Shown here: positions 27,311 through 36,043 of the stretch, piece after piece
Numbering within the stretch: the stretch's first letter is position 1
Layout: the number at the start of each line of letters is the position of its first letter
NCBI GenBank assembly: GCA_042140185.1
Contig: CP159477.1
Location: 1,550,001-1,614,000 of the forward strand
Length of the DNA stretch: 64,000 bases
Reading direction: 5' to 3'
Source: JANSXG01 sp024743075
GTDB taxonomy: Bacteria; Planctomycetota; Phycisphaerae; Phycisphaerales; UBA1924
Notes under the pieces: generated by a model
Seen by the model: only the letters and a program-made list of their open reading frames with translations
Told to the model about the DNA's origin: nothing
Databases searched by the model: none
Made by a program: the position numbers and the translations under genes

Positions 27311-28246
27311 TCATTCAGCGAACATGGCTTCAATGAACTGGTCCGGGTCGAACGGCTCCACATCCTCCGGTCGCTCGCCCACGCCGATGAACTTCACCGG
27401 CACCCCGACCGCCTCGTGCACCGCGATCACCACGCCGCCCTTGGCCGTGCCGTCGAGCTTGGCGAGAAACAGCCCGGTCACGTCGATCGCCTCGCTGAAC
27501 TTCTTGGCCTGCTGCACGGCGTTCTGCCCGGTGGTTGCGTCGAGCACCAGCAGCACCTCCTGCGGCGCACCCTCGATCTTGCGAGCCACCACGTCGCGGA
27601 TCTTCGTGAGCTGACGCATCAGCGGGTCCTGCGTCTGCAAACGCCCGGCGGTGTCGATCAGCAGCACATCCACCTTCCGCGCCAGCGCCGCGTCGCACGC
27701 GTCGAACGCCGCCGCGGCCGGGTCACCCCCCTGCTGGCCCTTGACGATCTGCACGCCCAGACGCTCCGACCAGATCTCGAGTTGTCGCACCGCGCCCGCC
27801 CGATAGGTGTCGCAGGCCGCGAGCAGCACGCTCTTGCCGTCGTCCACCAGACTCTTGGCGATCTTCGCCACGCTGGTGGTCTTGCCCGCGCCGTTCACGC
27901 CCGCGACGAGGATCACCGTCGGCAGCCCCGTCGACGCCGTGTCGGCGAAGTGGATCCGCCGGTCTTCCTCGGGCCACAGGGCCTTGAGCTCGCGCTTCAG
28001 ATAATCGAGCACCTGCTCGCCCCGCGTCATCTTCCCGGCCTTGTAGTCGGCCTTGATGCCCGCGATCAGGCGCAGCGCCGTCTGCACGCCGATGTCCGCC
28101 TGGATCAGGCGCTTCTCGAGGTCGCGGATGAGCTCGTCATCGAGCTTGCGCCCGAGCAGCATCGAGCGCAGGCCGCCGGCGAATGTGTCGCGCGTGCGCT
28201 CCAGCCCCTTCTTGACCTTCCCGAAGACCGACTTCAGAAGCGCCAT
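27311..28246 (-). CDS. ftsY: Signal recognition particle receptor FtsY
   Basis: 311 residues, an SRP-type GTPase that docks SRP-ribosome complexes at the membrane. An N-domain of about 100 residues precedes the G-domain. G1 is GVNGAGKTTSVAKIA (about 114-128), followed by AACDTYRAGAVRQLEIW, G3 IDTAGRLQTQDPLM, G4 AKLDGTAKGG and GVGERPEDVEPFD. The acidic A-domain of longer FtsY proteins is absent, as in many bacteria. It starts one base after the nusB stop, so the two are co-translated. Confidence 0.96.
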   Translation of the reverse strand: MALLKSVFGKVKKGLERTRDTFAGGLRSMLLGRKLDDELIRDLEKRLIQADIGVQTALRLIAGIKADYKAGKMTRGEQVLDYLKRELKALWPEEDRRIHFADTASTGLPTVILVAGVNGAGKTTSVAKIAKSLVDDGKSVLLAACDTYRAGAVRQLEIWSERLGVQIVKGQQGGDPAAAAFDACDAALARKVDVLLIDTAGRLQTQDPLMRQLTKIRDVVARKIEGAPQEVLLVLDATTGQNAVQQAKKFSEAIDVTGLFLAKLDGTAKGGVVIAVHEAVGVPVKFIGVGERPEDVEPFDPDQFIEAMFAE

Positions 28247-28247
28247 G

Positions 28248-28712
28248 TCAGTTCGCCTCCACGGGCTCTGGCTTCTCGCCCTGCATGTGCTTGTAGATCT
28301 TGTCGAGCACCGCGTTCACGAAACCGGGGCTCCGCTCGGTGCTGTACCGCTTGGCCAGCTCGACCGACTCATTGATCACCGCCTTCGGCGATGCCCCCTC
28401 CTGCTGCATCTCCCAGCACGCGAGCCTCAAAATCGCCCGGTCCACCGCCGGCTGGCGATGCGCGGGCCACGTCGGGGCGTACTGACCGACCAGCCGATCG
28501 GACTCGCGCCGGGCCTCGTAGGCCTCCTGCGCGCGAGCGAAGGCCTTTTCGATGTCCTTGTCGTCGGGCTTCTCGCCCTCGTCGAATTCGACCTCGGCCA
28601 GGCTCTCCTGCACATGCACGCGATCCTCAGCGGTCAGCCCTCCCTCGGACAGGGCGTCGAGTTGGAACAGGGCCTGAAAGGCCAGCATCCGGATGTCGCG
28701 TGGTTTAGCCAT
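28248..28712 (-). CDS. nusB: Transcription antitermination factor NusB
   Basis: 154 residues, an all-helical RNA-binding protein that works with NusE in rRNA antitermination. Family segments are MAKPRDIRMLAFQALFQLDAL at the start, PAVDRAILRLACWEM near 98, ASPKAVINESVELAKRYSTERSPGFVNAVLDKI near 115-147. There is an extra charged loop (EFDEGEKPDDKDIEKAF) between helices. It heads the nusB-ftsY pair. Confidence 0.95.
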   Translation of the reverse strand: MAKPRDIRMLAFQALFQLDALSEGGLTAEDRVHVQESLAEVEFDEGEKPDDKDIEKAFARAQEAYEARRESDRLVGQYAPTWPAHRQPAVDRAILRLACWEMQQEGASPKAVINESVELAKRYSTERSPGFVNAVLDKIYKHMQGEKPEPVEAN

Positions 28713-28817
28713 GGAAGGACAGACAAATCTCTACACCGAAGGGGACATCGGTTGCCAAGGAAGAAGCGCCGGCTCGGCCGGAGCGAAAGAACAGCGTCAG
28801 CGACACAGGATAGGCGA

Positions 28818-29351
28818 TCAGCCGGGTTCCGGTTCTTCAGACGCGTGCAGCGTCCGCAGCGAGGCAATCAGGCCCGCCGAGCGCAGGGCCGCCTCCATCG
28901 CCTCCGCTCCCTTGTTGCCGAGCTTGCCCCCGGCCCGGGCCTCGGCCTGCTCCGCGGAATTCACCGTCAGCACCCCGATCCCGAACGGCACACCGGTCTC
29001 GGCCGAGGTCTTCGTGAGCTGCTGGAAGATCGCGTGGTTGATGATCTCGTCGTGGCTGGTCTCGCCCCGGATCACGCACCCGAGCACCACCACCACGCCG
29101 TACCGGCCCGTCACCGCCAGTTCCGCCGCGAGCGTCGGCAGCTCGAGCGATCCCGAGACCTCGACCACCGTCGCCTCGCCGACCTCCCCCGCCTCGCGCT
29201 GCAGCGCTTCGAGCGCCCCGTCGCGCAATTGATCCGTGATCCAGCCGTTGTACTGGCTCACCACGATCGCCGCGCGGAACACCCCGCCGAACGCCGCGGC
29301 GATCCGCGTCACCGGGAGCGGCTCCACAACCTGTCTGCGTGTTTCTGCCAT
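28818..29351 (-). CDS. ribH: 6,7-dimethyl-8-ribityllumazine synthase
   Basis: 177 residues from the ATG at 29351. It condenses the ribityl-aminouracil with dihydroxybutanone phosphate, the penultimate step of riboflavin synthesis. Seen are AAIVVSQYNGWITDQLRDGALEAL, VSGSLELPTLAAELA, VLGCVIRGETSHDEIINHAI (substrate and catalytic His) and PFGIGVLTVNSAEQAEARAG. The C-terminus NKGAEAMEAALRSAGL is normal. ribD lies 2.5 kb away in a separate transcript; no FMN riboswitch is seen upstream of either. Confidence 0.95.
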   Translation of the reverse strand: MAETRRQVVEPLPVTRIAAAFGGVFRAAIVVSQYNGWITDQLRDGALEALQREAGEVGEATVVEVSGSLELPTLAAELAVTGRYGVVVVLGCVIRGETSHDEIINHAIFQQLTKTSAETGVPFGIGVLTVNSAEQAEARAGGKLGNKGAEAMEAALRSAGLIASLRTLHASEEPEPG

Positions 29352-29411
29352 AGGCGGGCATAGTAGCCCCACCGGCGTGGGCGTTCCGCGATCCCGCTAC
29401 GATGGCCCCGG

Positions 29412-30404
29412 ATGACCTCCCTGATCGCCCGACTCTCACCCCTGCTCCACCTCACGCGGATCACCGCGGCGTTCGCCGTCACCGGCAACGTCTGGTTCGT
29501 CATCCTTTGGACCCGCTCGGTTGACTCCGAGACCAATGCGATCGTCGGTGACAGCGGGGTCTCGACCGCCGAGTCCTCGCTGGCGATCGCCATGCTCGGG
29601 GGCCTCTTCGTGGCTCTGGGCTTTTACGCGTTTGCCATGGTCGTCAACGACATGATGGACTACCGGCGCGACCGCTCGCTCCACCCGGATCGCCCGCTCC
29701 CGGCCGGTCGGATTTCCCTCGAAGCCGCCCTCGGGCTCACCGCCTCCACGATGCTCCTGGCTATGTTCGGCGCCGCCCTGCTCGGAAGCGAGCCGGTGCT
29801 GCTGGCGATCGTGACCGCCGCGGCCATCTTGCTCTTCAACGCTTCGGCCAAGTTTCTCCCCTCGATCGGGCTGGTTCTCCTGGGCCTCATTTACGCCGCC
29901 CACATGCTCATCGCCAACCCCGAACTGCTGTTCCTCTGGCCCGTGTGGCTGGCGATGACGCACGCTCTGGCCGTCGGCGCGTTCACCCACCACCTCGCCG
30001 GGCGTCGCCCGACCCTGCAACGGCGCTCTGTGCTTCTCGCGACCGTCGGCTGGCTCTTCTGGTCGATCGTGCTCGGCGTGCTGTCGGTGACGCGAAACGG
30101 CTCACTCTGGCCCGACTTCGTACCACTCGGAGCCGCGATCGCCCCCGCGTGCCTGGCGATCCTGTACGCCCTGTTCGCGTTCTCCAAAATGCGCACGACC
30201 CGGAGTCCGGCCAAAGCCGCCGACAAGGTCCAACGCTACGGCGCACTGTGGCTGCCGATGTACGCCGCCGCCTGGGCCTTCGGCGCGGGCCTGCTCTGGC
30301 CGGGCATCACCCTCGCCATCCTGAGCGTGGTCGGGCTGCTGGGCATGACCATCCTGCGAGAGCTCTATTCACTCGTCGAGCACCCGATCGGCTATCGGCG
30401 CTGA
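29412..30404 (+). CDS. UbiA-like integral membrane protein
   Basis: 330 residues with about nine TM helices. Near residue 79, NDMMDYRRDRSLHPDRPLPAGRIS matches the first Asp-rich motif of UbiA prenyltransferases (NDxxDxxxD), which binds prenyl diphosphate and Mg. The second Asp motif is not recognisable; the corresponding loop reads THHLAGRRPTLQRR. It may be a diverged prenyltransferase or a UbiA-fold protein with another role. It is divergent from ribH and followed by a DUF4340-like gene 43 bases downstream. Confidence 0.75.
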   Translation: MTSLIARLSPLLHLTRITAAFAVTGNVWFVILWTRSVDSETNAIVGDSGVSTAESSLAIAMLGGLFVALGFYAFAMVVNDMMDYRRDRSLHPDRPLPAGRISLEAALGLTASTMLLAMFGAALLGSEPVLLAIVTAAAILLFNASAKFLPSIGLVLLGLIYAAHMLIANPELLFLWPVWLAMTHALAVGAFTHHLAGRRPTLQRRSVLLATVGWLFWSIVLGVLSVTRNGSLWPDFVPLGAAIAPACLAILYALFAFSKMRTTRSPAKAADKVQRYGALWLPMYAAAWAFGAGLLWPGITLAILSVVGLLGMTILRELYSLVEHPIGYRR

Positions 30405-30447
30405 ACGCCCTCTCGGTTGGGTTCATCGATGGGGTACACTGGCGCTC

Positions 30448-31896
30448 ATGTCCAAAGCCGCCACAGTCGTCCTGCTCGTCATCGCGCTCGGTCTTGGCGC
30501 GACCCTGTTTTTGATCAATCGAGGGGCGAGCCCCGCCCCGAACGGGCCGTCCGATGCCCAAACGACCACGGGCCCCGCCTTCGAGATCGACCCGGCGCAG
30601 GTCCGGGCCATGACCGTCACCGAGCCCGGCGGCGTCACCCGCTCGGTCTACAGGACGGACCTCGGCGGCTGGATCTACGCCGAACTGCCCGTCAGCGCCA
30701 CACCCGATGTCGGCTGGCCGACTGACGCCACTCAGGTCAATTCCGCACTGCGCACGCTCTCGCTCATCCCTGTCGCCGGCGATGCTGAATCCGCCTCGAT
30801 CAGCGATACCGCCCCGATCATCGAACTGCGAATGGCCGACGGCTCGACCCGCTCGCTTCAGGTCGAGCGAGACTCGGTCGGCGGCAACACGCTCGCACGT
30901 GTTGACGAAGAACGCCTCGTCCTCATCGAGGCCAGTTCCGTCTCAGGAGTCCTCGAATCGGGACCCGAGGCCTGGCGGGTGAACTCGCCGCTCGCCGGGA
31001 TCGCCGCCGACGCCTCTCGCATCACCATCGTCGCCGGCGAGCAGCGAGTGGCCCTCGCGAAGGTCGATAACCGCTGGATCATGCGAGGCCCGATCTCCGC
31101 CCGCGCCGATGAGGCCGTGATCCGCACCGTCCTCGAAGCGATCCTCAAGATGCGGATCACCCAGTTCGCCGGGGAGGACTCGCTGGTCACCGATCCGATC
31201 GTCACGATCGAAGTCGAGCGCGATGACCTCGTGCGCGACGACGGCAGCGCCCGACGCGTGACCTCGCGTACACTCGCGATCGGCGGACAAGCCGACGCCG
31301 GAGGATCGACGCGACGCGCGACCGTCCGAGGCACGGATCTGCCGTCCGCGACATCGCTGGTCGTCGAGCGTGGGAGCATCATCACCGACCAGCAGTTCGC
31401 CAACCTGGCGCGCGCCGAGGCGTACCTGAGCAAAACCGCCGTGCCCGAACGGCGCGAAGACATCGGCATCATCCTGTTCCGACCGTTGGGCGACCCGACC
31501 AGTGATCGCGGCTTCCGTCGCGACCTTGAGGGCTGGAACGAAATGCGTCCCGACGGCGGCATGCGCACCGCCGAACTCCCCGACCGAGAGGCGCTGACGG
31601 CTGCGATCACGATGCTGACCGGCACGCCCGGCGAGGCGCGCATCGCCGCGAACATCGAGGGATTTCGCCCGCTGACACGCGTCGAGATGTACACGCTTGA
31701 CGACAGCGACCTCGGCAGCCTCCAGGCCGGCTACGTCGACGGCACGCTCGCGGTTCGTCGCGGGAACGTGCTCTGGCTCTACCCGGAAGTTCAGGCACCT
31801 GCGCTGTTCCAACTGCCCAGCCCGGACCAGCTCGAACCCGAGCCCGAGCGCGAGCCGAGCGACGCGTCGGACTCGGACACCGGCGACAACAAATAG
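30448..31896 (+). CDS. DUF4340-like membrane-anchored protein
   Basis: 482 residues. The N-terminal TM (AATVVLLVIALGLGATLFLIN) is followed by a repeated beta-rich domain. VRAMTVTEPGGVTRSVYRTDLGGWIYAELPVSATPD and later RITIVAGEQRVALAKVDNRWIMRGPISARADEAVIRTVLEAI match the DUF4340 pattern of two similar halves. In other bacteria such proteins accompany ABC-2-type exporters (GldG-like); none is nearby here. The tail is acidic and proline-rich. The function is unknown. Confidence 0.68.
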   Translation: MSKAATVVLLVIALGLGATLFLINRGASPAPNGPSDAQTTTGPAFEIDPAQVRAMTVTEPGGVTRSVYRTDLGGWIYAELPVSATPDVGWPTDATQVNSALRTLSLIPVAGDAESASISDTAPIIELRMADGSTRSLQVERDSVGGNTLARVDEERLVLIEASSVSGVLESGPEAWRVNSPLAGIAADASRITIVAGEQRVALAKVDNRWIMRGPISARADEAVIRTVLEAILKMRITQFAGEDSLVTDPIVTIEVERDDLVRDDGSARRVTSRTLAIGGQADAGGSTRRATVRGTDLPSATSLVVERGSIITDQQFANLARAEAYLSKTAVPERREDIGIILFRPLGDPTSDRGFRRDLEGWNEMRPDGGMRTAELPDREALTAAITMLTGTPGEARIAANIEGFRPLTRVEMYTLDDSDLGSLQAGYVDGTLAVRRGNVLWLYPEVQAPALFQLPSPDQLEPEPEREPSDASDSDTGDNK

Positions 31897-31905
31897 CCGT
31901 TCGTT

Positions 31906-33054
31906 TCAATCCGTGGCGCGGTAGAGCAATCGCACATCGTCGCCGAATCGCTTCATGTGGTCGAGGCGGTATCGCGCAGCTCCCGCGATCGATGCGATGG
32001 GCGACCCGCCGACCGATGACTGCGCCGCCGGGTCGCCGAGCAGTGTTGGCGCAATAAACACCAGCAGTTGGTTCAGCAGCCCCTCCTCGTGCATCGCACC
32101 GAGAAGCTTCGGCCCGGACTCTACCATCGCCGTGGAGACCTGACGCTCGCGAGCAAGCCAACGCAGCAGGTCCGCGATGACGAACCGCCCCTCGGCGTCC
32201 GGCTCGAACGCGACCACGTCCACGCCCCTCTCGAGCAGCGTGCGATACCAATCGGCGTTTCGCTCCAGCACCGACGGCGAGACCGCGACCGTCAGCGGTG
32301 CGCCGCCCGTGACGCTGCGCACCAACTGACAGTCCAGCGGCAGACGCCCCTTCGGGTCTACGACGACCCGGCGTGCCAGACGCCGCAGCGGGACATCGCG
32401 GGCCGTCATCAGCGGGTCGTCGGCCAGCACCGTGCCGATCCCGGTCACGATCGCATCCACCTTCGCGCGAAGCCGGTGCACCGACCGACGCGAGAACAGA
32501 TTCGAGATCCACTTCGAATCGCCTGCTGAGGTTGCCACGAACCCATCGATCGTCTGGGCCCACTTGGCGACCACCCAGGGCAGACCGGTTTCGATGCGAT
32601 AACGAAACGGCGCGGAGGACCGTATCGCGGCATCGCTCTCATCGCTCTCATCGACCGTCACACCGGCTTCTCGCAGTGCACCCGCTCCGCCGATCGCTAC
32701 CGGGTTCGGGTCCGGCGAGGCGTAGACCACGCGCTTGATCCGCGCATCGATCAGCGCGCGGGCACAAGGCGGCTGCTTGCCCTGATGGTTGCACGGCTCG
32801 AGCGTCACCCAGGCCGTCGCCCCGGCGGGGTCGATCCCCCGTTCGGAACAAACGCGCAGCGCCTCCGCCTCCGCGTGAAGTCCGCCGAAACGCCCGTGGT
32901 GCCCGATCGCCAGGATCTCCACGCCGCCGGCGTGCTCGCGGCCGATCACGCAACCGACCGTCGGGTTGGGCTCGACCGCGCCGACCCCACGCATGGCCAC
33001 ACGCGCGGCGAGATCGAGCATGGCTCGGTCGTGCTGGGATCGTGTTCCTGACAT
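31906..33054 (-). CDS. ribD: Bifunctional riboflavin biosynthesis deaminase/reductase
   Basis: 382 residues from the ATG at 33054 (a GTG at 33060 is possible). The N-terminal cytidine-deaminase-like domain has HAEAEALRV and LEPCNHQGKQPPCARALIDA (zinc ligands His, Cys, Cys). The C-terminal reductase begins RTIDGFVATSAGDSKWISN-like (WAQTIDGFVATSAGDSKWI) and includes VESGPKLLGAMHEEGLLNQL. Together they deaminate and reduce the pyrimidine intermediate of riboflavin synthesis. Its stop is 10 bases from the convergent DUF4340-like gene. Confidence 0.95.
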   Translation of the reverse strand: MSGTRSQHDRAMLDLAARVAMRGVGAVEPNPTVGCVIGREHAGGVEILAIGHHGRFGGLHAEAEALRVCSERGIDPAGATAWVTLEPCNHQGKQPPCARALIDARIKRVVYASPDPNPVAIGGAGALREAGVTVDESDESDAAIRSSAPFRYRIETGLPWVVAKWAQTIDGFVATSAGDSKWISNLFSRRSVHRLRAKVDAIVTGIGTVLADDPLMTARDVPLRRLARRVVVDPKGRLPLDCQLVRSVTGGAPLTVAVSPSVLERNADWYRTLLERGVDVVAFEPDAEGRFVIADLLRWLARERQVSTAMVESGPKLLGAMHEEGLLNQLLVFIAPTLLGDPAAQSSVGGSPIASIAGAARYRLDHMKRFGDDVRLLYRATD

Positions 33055-33079
33055 GCTCACAGCGTACGCCGATCGATCA

Positions 33080-34078
33080 CTACGCGTTCCGTCTCAGTTC
33101 ACGCAACTCCTCCGGCGTCGCGACACCCGACAGGTCGCGGAGGAACCGCGCCCCGTCCTGGGCGTACCCGGCGGTCGGCTTGAGCTCCTCGCACCGGGCG
33201 GACCAGAAGGCGTTCAGGCGGGCGATGAGAAGTTCGCGGACGAGTTTCGCGATCATCGACGCGAGAGCGACCGGCAGGTGGCGGGTCTCGGCCTCAACCT
33301 CGAAGCTCACCCGTACCCGTCGGTCCTTGGTGCGCAGTTCGTACACGCTGCGCGTCGGAGCCTCACCGACGGTCTCGACCGTCGCCTCCGGAACGGCGCG
33401 GGCGAGCGACCCCGCGTAGCGCGTCCGCCCGCCCTGGCGATCGACCACGACGCGCGGGCAGGTCGTCGGGTCATCACGGAGGGCAGCGTCCGATTTCCAA
33501 ACGCGATGCAGCAGCGACGCCACGCGTCGGAACGACAACTCGGCCTTGGTCTGGCACCGGCGGAGTTCGCTGTTGAACCGCTGCTCGCAAGCGACCGAGC
33601 ACCGCGCCTCGGCGAGCCGGACCGAGGCGGAAGCGCAGGTGGCTCTCAACCGGGACGACAGCAGCTGCAGGTGATCCGGAGTCGTGCCGAGCGGCAGCGA
33701 GGGATCGGATTCCGGCGTGTACCACGGCAGGCCTCCGGCCTCGGCGTGCAGGGCTTCGAGGAGCGCGCCGACAGTCCACGCGTCGCGGCTGTCCTGCTCG
33801 CGTGCGTTCAGGAACGCGAGCACACCCAGTTCGAGATGGTGCAGCGGGTGCTGGCGCTTCACCGAGTTGGCGAGTTTCAGCGCCTTGGAGTCGGCGATCG
33901 CGATCTTCGACGAAGACGCCTCCGACCGGCTGCGACAGACCAGCGGCGAGAGCGAACGCCAGAGGTCCGGGCAGCCGTCCGACGCTGCGTCGTCGGGGAT
34001 CTCGAAGACCGTCGATGCCACGCACAGCGGCCCGAGGATCGGCCCGTAGCCGGCTTCGTCGATTCCCGCGTAGATCAC
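33080..34078 (-). CDS. Diverged, enlarged RNase HII-like protein
   Basis: 332 residues from the GTG at 34078, supported by AAGGGAG 7 bases upstream; RNase HII is usually near 200. The start YAGIDEAGYGPILGPLCVAS matches the RNase HII active-site Asp-Glu motif (GVDEAGRGPLAGPV type). IADSKALK matches the DSK step, VVVDRQGGRTRY is in place of the third Asp segment, and LPVALASMIAKLVREL matches the AAASIIAKVxRD helix. About 130 extra residues sit in the middle. It may process RNA-DNA hybrids or have changed function. It lies next to ribD on the same strand. Confidence 0.7.
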   Translation of the reverse strand: MIYAGIDEAGYGPILGPLCVASTVFEIPDDAASDGCPDLWRSLSPLVCRSRSEASSSKIAIADSKALKLANSVKRQHPLHHLELGVLAFLNAREQDSRDAWTVGALLEALHAEAGGLPWYTPESDPSLPLGTTPDHLQLLSSRLRATCASASVRLAEARCSVACEQRFNSELRRCQTKAELSFRRVASLLHRVWKSDAALRDDPTTCPRVVVDRQGGRTRYAGSLARAVPEATVETVGEAPTRSVYELRTKDRRVRVSFEVEAETRHLPVALASMIAKLVRELLIARLNAFWSARCEELKPTAGYAQDGARFLRDLSGVATPEELRELRRNA

Positions 34079-34147
34079 CTCGGCGCTCCCTTCATGACGC
34101 CGGAGTATCGGGCATGTGGCGCGAGCCAACAACCGCCTCCGCGCACG

Positions 34148-34174
34148 AAAAAGCCCCGTGCCGGAGCGCGGGGC
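34148..34174 (-). terminator. Terminator of pseudopilin copy B
   Basis: GCCCCG (34153-34158) pairs with CGGGGC (34169-34174) across a 10-nt loop. On the minus strand it is followed by five T (34148-34152), 44 bases past the stop of the pseudopilin gene. Confidence 0.75.
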
Positions 34175-34217
34175 CCTGAGAGATCAGAGAACACGCATCG
34201 TGCGTGCGACGAACGGT

Positions 34218-35318
34218 TTACTGCAGGTCACGCCCGCGGATGCCACCCCAGTTGCAGATGTACGGCACGTCGAAGACGGAAGTGGTGCCTTCGTCGGTGT
34301 AGTACAGCTGGAAGCGGTTGCCGGCGTTCTCCTGCTGGTTGCCCCTCAACGCGTCGGTGTACGGACGGGTCGAGCGAGCGCTGCCGTCACCGGTAGCGAG
34401 GGTGCAGGTCGCACCCTGCTCGTACCAGCTCAGGATGTCCGGATCGTGGACCGCGTTGTCGAGGAAGAACGCGACCTTGTTCGACGGGTGCGAGATGTCG
34501 CTCATGCGGTTCTTGCGGATCACGTCGAGGTAGTTGGCAACGCTCATGCCGCCACCCTGGAACTGACCGTAGGTGTTGAACAGCGCCGGGTTCACCGCGG
34601 CGCCGGTACGCGGGTTGCGCAGCCAGATCTCCGGGGTGCAGACCATGCTCGAGGGGTACAGGTACGAGCCGTTGGAGATGCCGCTGGGAGCCAGCAGGTT
34701 CAGGCCGTCCTGGCTGATCGGTGCGATCCGACCGTTGACGGGCGGGAGCGCCGGGAACTCGCCCTGGCGATCGACGCGCAGCCAGTCGAGGAAGATGTCC
34801 CACTCGCGACGCCCCTGGACATCGGACGGCGACATGAACACGTCCTGCATCGCCTGAGCGCCCTGACCGTCGACCATGAACTCGCTCATGATGACCCAGT
34901 ACAGGTGCGAGATGCCCTGTTCCTGGTTCATCCACGGGTCGGCGAACAGGTAGTAGGTCGGCGGGCCGCTGGGGTTGCCCGAGCCCATGACCCGTGCACC
35001 CTGCGTGCCGAACTTGAAGCCGTTGACCGGGCGATCTTCGGTCGCAAACCGGAACGACGGCTGGCCCTTGGGGCCGTAGATGTTGGCGACATCACCGCCG
35101 GGCGACGCCGGGGCGTTGGGCAGCGCCTGGTCGTTCGCCGAGGCGTAGTTCGACATGCCCTGCGAGTGCTGGCCCATGTTCGACGTGCACGCCGAGATGC
35201 GGGCCTGGCGACGGGTCTGCCCCACCGCCGGGAGGAGGATCGAGATCAGGAGGGCGATGATCGAGATCACCACCAACAGTTCGACGAGCGTGAAACCGCT
35301 CTTCCTACGAGTGGCCAT
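34218..35318 (-). CDS. Pseudopilin, copy B of a near-identical pair
   Basis: 366 residues from the ATG at 35318 (SD AGGAGG 7-8 bases upstream). The leader MATRRKSG is followed by FTLVELLVVISIIALLISILL, a class III prepilin signal cut before Phe. The periplasmic domain includes ADPWMNQEQGISHLYWV, GRREWDIFLDWLRVDRQGEF and, at the end, ATGDGSARSTRPYTDALRGNQ and VPYICNWGGIRGRDLQ. Copy A (36044-37147) is identical over the first 70 residues. About seven of eight residues agree overall by eye, with divergence concentrated near 245-267. It is probably a structural or cargo pseudopilin of a planctomycete type II-like system. Confidence 0.88.
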   Translation of the reverse strand: MATRRKSGFTLVELLVVISIIALLISILLPAVGQTRRQARISACTSNMGQHSQGMSNYASANDQALPNAPASPGGDVANIYGPKGQPSFRFATEDRPVNGFKFGTQGARVMGSGNPSGPPTYYLFADPWMNQEQGISHLYWVIMSEFMVDGQGAQAMQDVFMSPSDVQGRREWDIFLDWLRVDRQGEFPALPPVNGRIAPISQDGLNLLAPSGISNGSYLYPSSMVCTPEIWLRNPRTGAAVNPALFNTYGQFQGGGMSVANYLDVIRKNRMSDISHPSNKVAFFLDNAVHDPDILSWYEQGATCTLATGDGSARSTRPYTDALRGNQQENAGNRFQLYYTDEGTTSVFDVPYICNWGGIRGRDLQ

Positions 35319-35661
35319 TGAAGGCCTCCTTTCCTGCGCGGAACCGAATCGTGTTGCGACGCGTGGGACGGAGTATGAAGGTGGCTCCGCGCCAGACTTG
35401 ATGATGCAGGCACCGCCCACCGTGGACGGCGTACCCACTCGAATCGCTGTGTGCGACCCACCCCACGCGAGCGCAACTGTGGCTTATCTATACGCAACGC
35501 TGGGCCGAGAGATGCCGTGAAACCGTGAATATTTCGCCCAGATTGCCCCATTCGCCAGCCGGAGATACCGGCCCGCTCGTGAGTTCCCGGTGAGACGATC
35601 GCGTCCGGGCTTTGTTCCTGAAACCGCGCGGCGTGAAGCCAGAATCGGCCGCGTCGCGACT
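35319..35661. other. Upstream region of pseudopilin copy B
   Basis: 343 bases without a gene. The first 23 bases upstream of the ATG (leader and SD) are identical to those of copy A; further out the two leaders diverge. No clear promoter hexamers or repeats are seen beyond this. Confidence 0.5.
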
Positions 35662-35700
35662 CAAAAACGAAACCAGCCGCCGGTGTCGACCGGCGGCTGG
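35662..35700 (-). terminator. Terminator after the small one-TM protein
   Basis: CCAGCCGCCGGT (35673-35684) pairs perfectly with ACCGGCGGCTGG (35689-35700) around GTCG. On the minus strand it is followed by GGTTTCGTTTTT-like bases including five T (35663-35667). Confidence 0.85.
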
Positions 35701-35722
35701 GAGAATTCGATAGGGAATACGC

Positions 35723-35911
35723 TTACTCGGGAACGCCGTAGGGCGTCTGCGGGGCATCGGGTTCCTGCGGGGGAGGCGTGAAATCGTCGACGATTTCGCC
35801 GCCCTGCGGGCCGTCGCTACCACCGCCGCCGAACTGCATGACGATGAAAATACCCGCCGCGGCGAGCAGAACCACCGCGATCACGATCTTGATTGTGTCA
35901 TTGGATTTCAT
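35723..35911 (-). CDS. Small single-TM protein between the twin pseudopilins
   Basis: 62 residues. A short charged N-terminus (MKSNDTIK) is followed by one TM helix (IVIAVVLLAAAGIFIVMQF), a GGGGSDGPQGG linker and a proline-rich acidic tail ending TPYGVPE. AGGAATTG stands upstream of the ATG. It has its own strong terminator and lies between the two pseudopilins on the same strand. I know no family for it. Its position suggests a partner of the pseudopilins, perhaps an assembly or anchoring subunit, which is an inference. Confidence 0.65.
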   Translation of the reverse strand: MKSNDTIKIVIAVVLLAAAGIFIVMQFGGGGSDGPQGGEIVDDFTPPPQEPDAPQTPYGVPE

Positions 35912-35937
35912 GGCTCAATTCCTGTCTGGAGATGTGC

Positions 35938-35975
35938 AAAGAAAAGCAGCACGCGCGGCGATGCACGCGTGCTGC
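35938..35975 (-). terminator. Terminator of pseudopilin copy A
   Basis: GCAGCACGCG (35946-35955) pairs perfectly with CGCGTGCTGC (35966-35975) across a 10-nt loop. On the minus strand TTTT (35942-35945) and a further T-rich stretch follow. Confidence 0.7.
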
Positions 35976-36043
35976 ACAGTTTACCTACTTTGCGTCAAGA
36001 AAGGGCATTCGCGTTTCTCGCGCAAAGGGGACACATCCCTGGA

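Noticed and set aside
28713..29411. FMN riboswitch near the riboflavin genes
   Set aside because: None of the conserved RFN-element segments is visible upstream of ribH or ribD.
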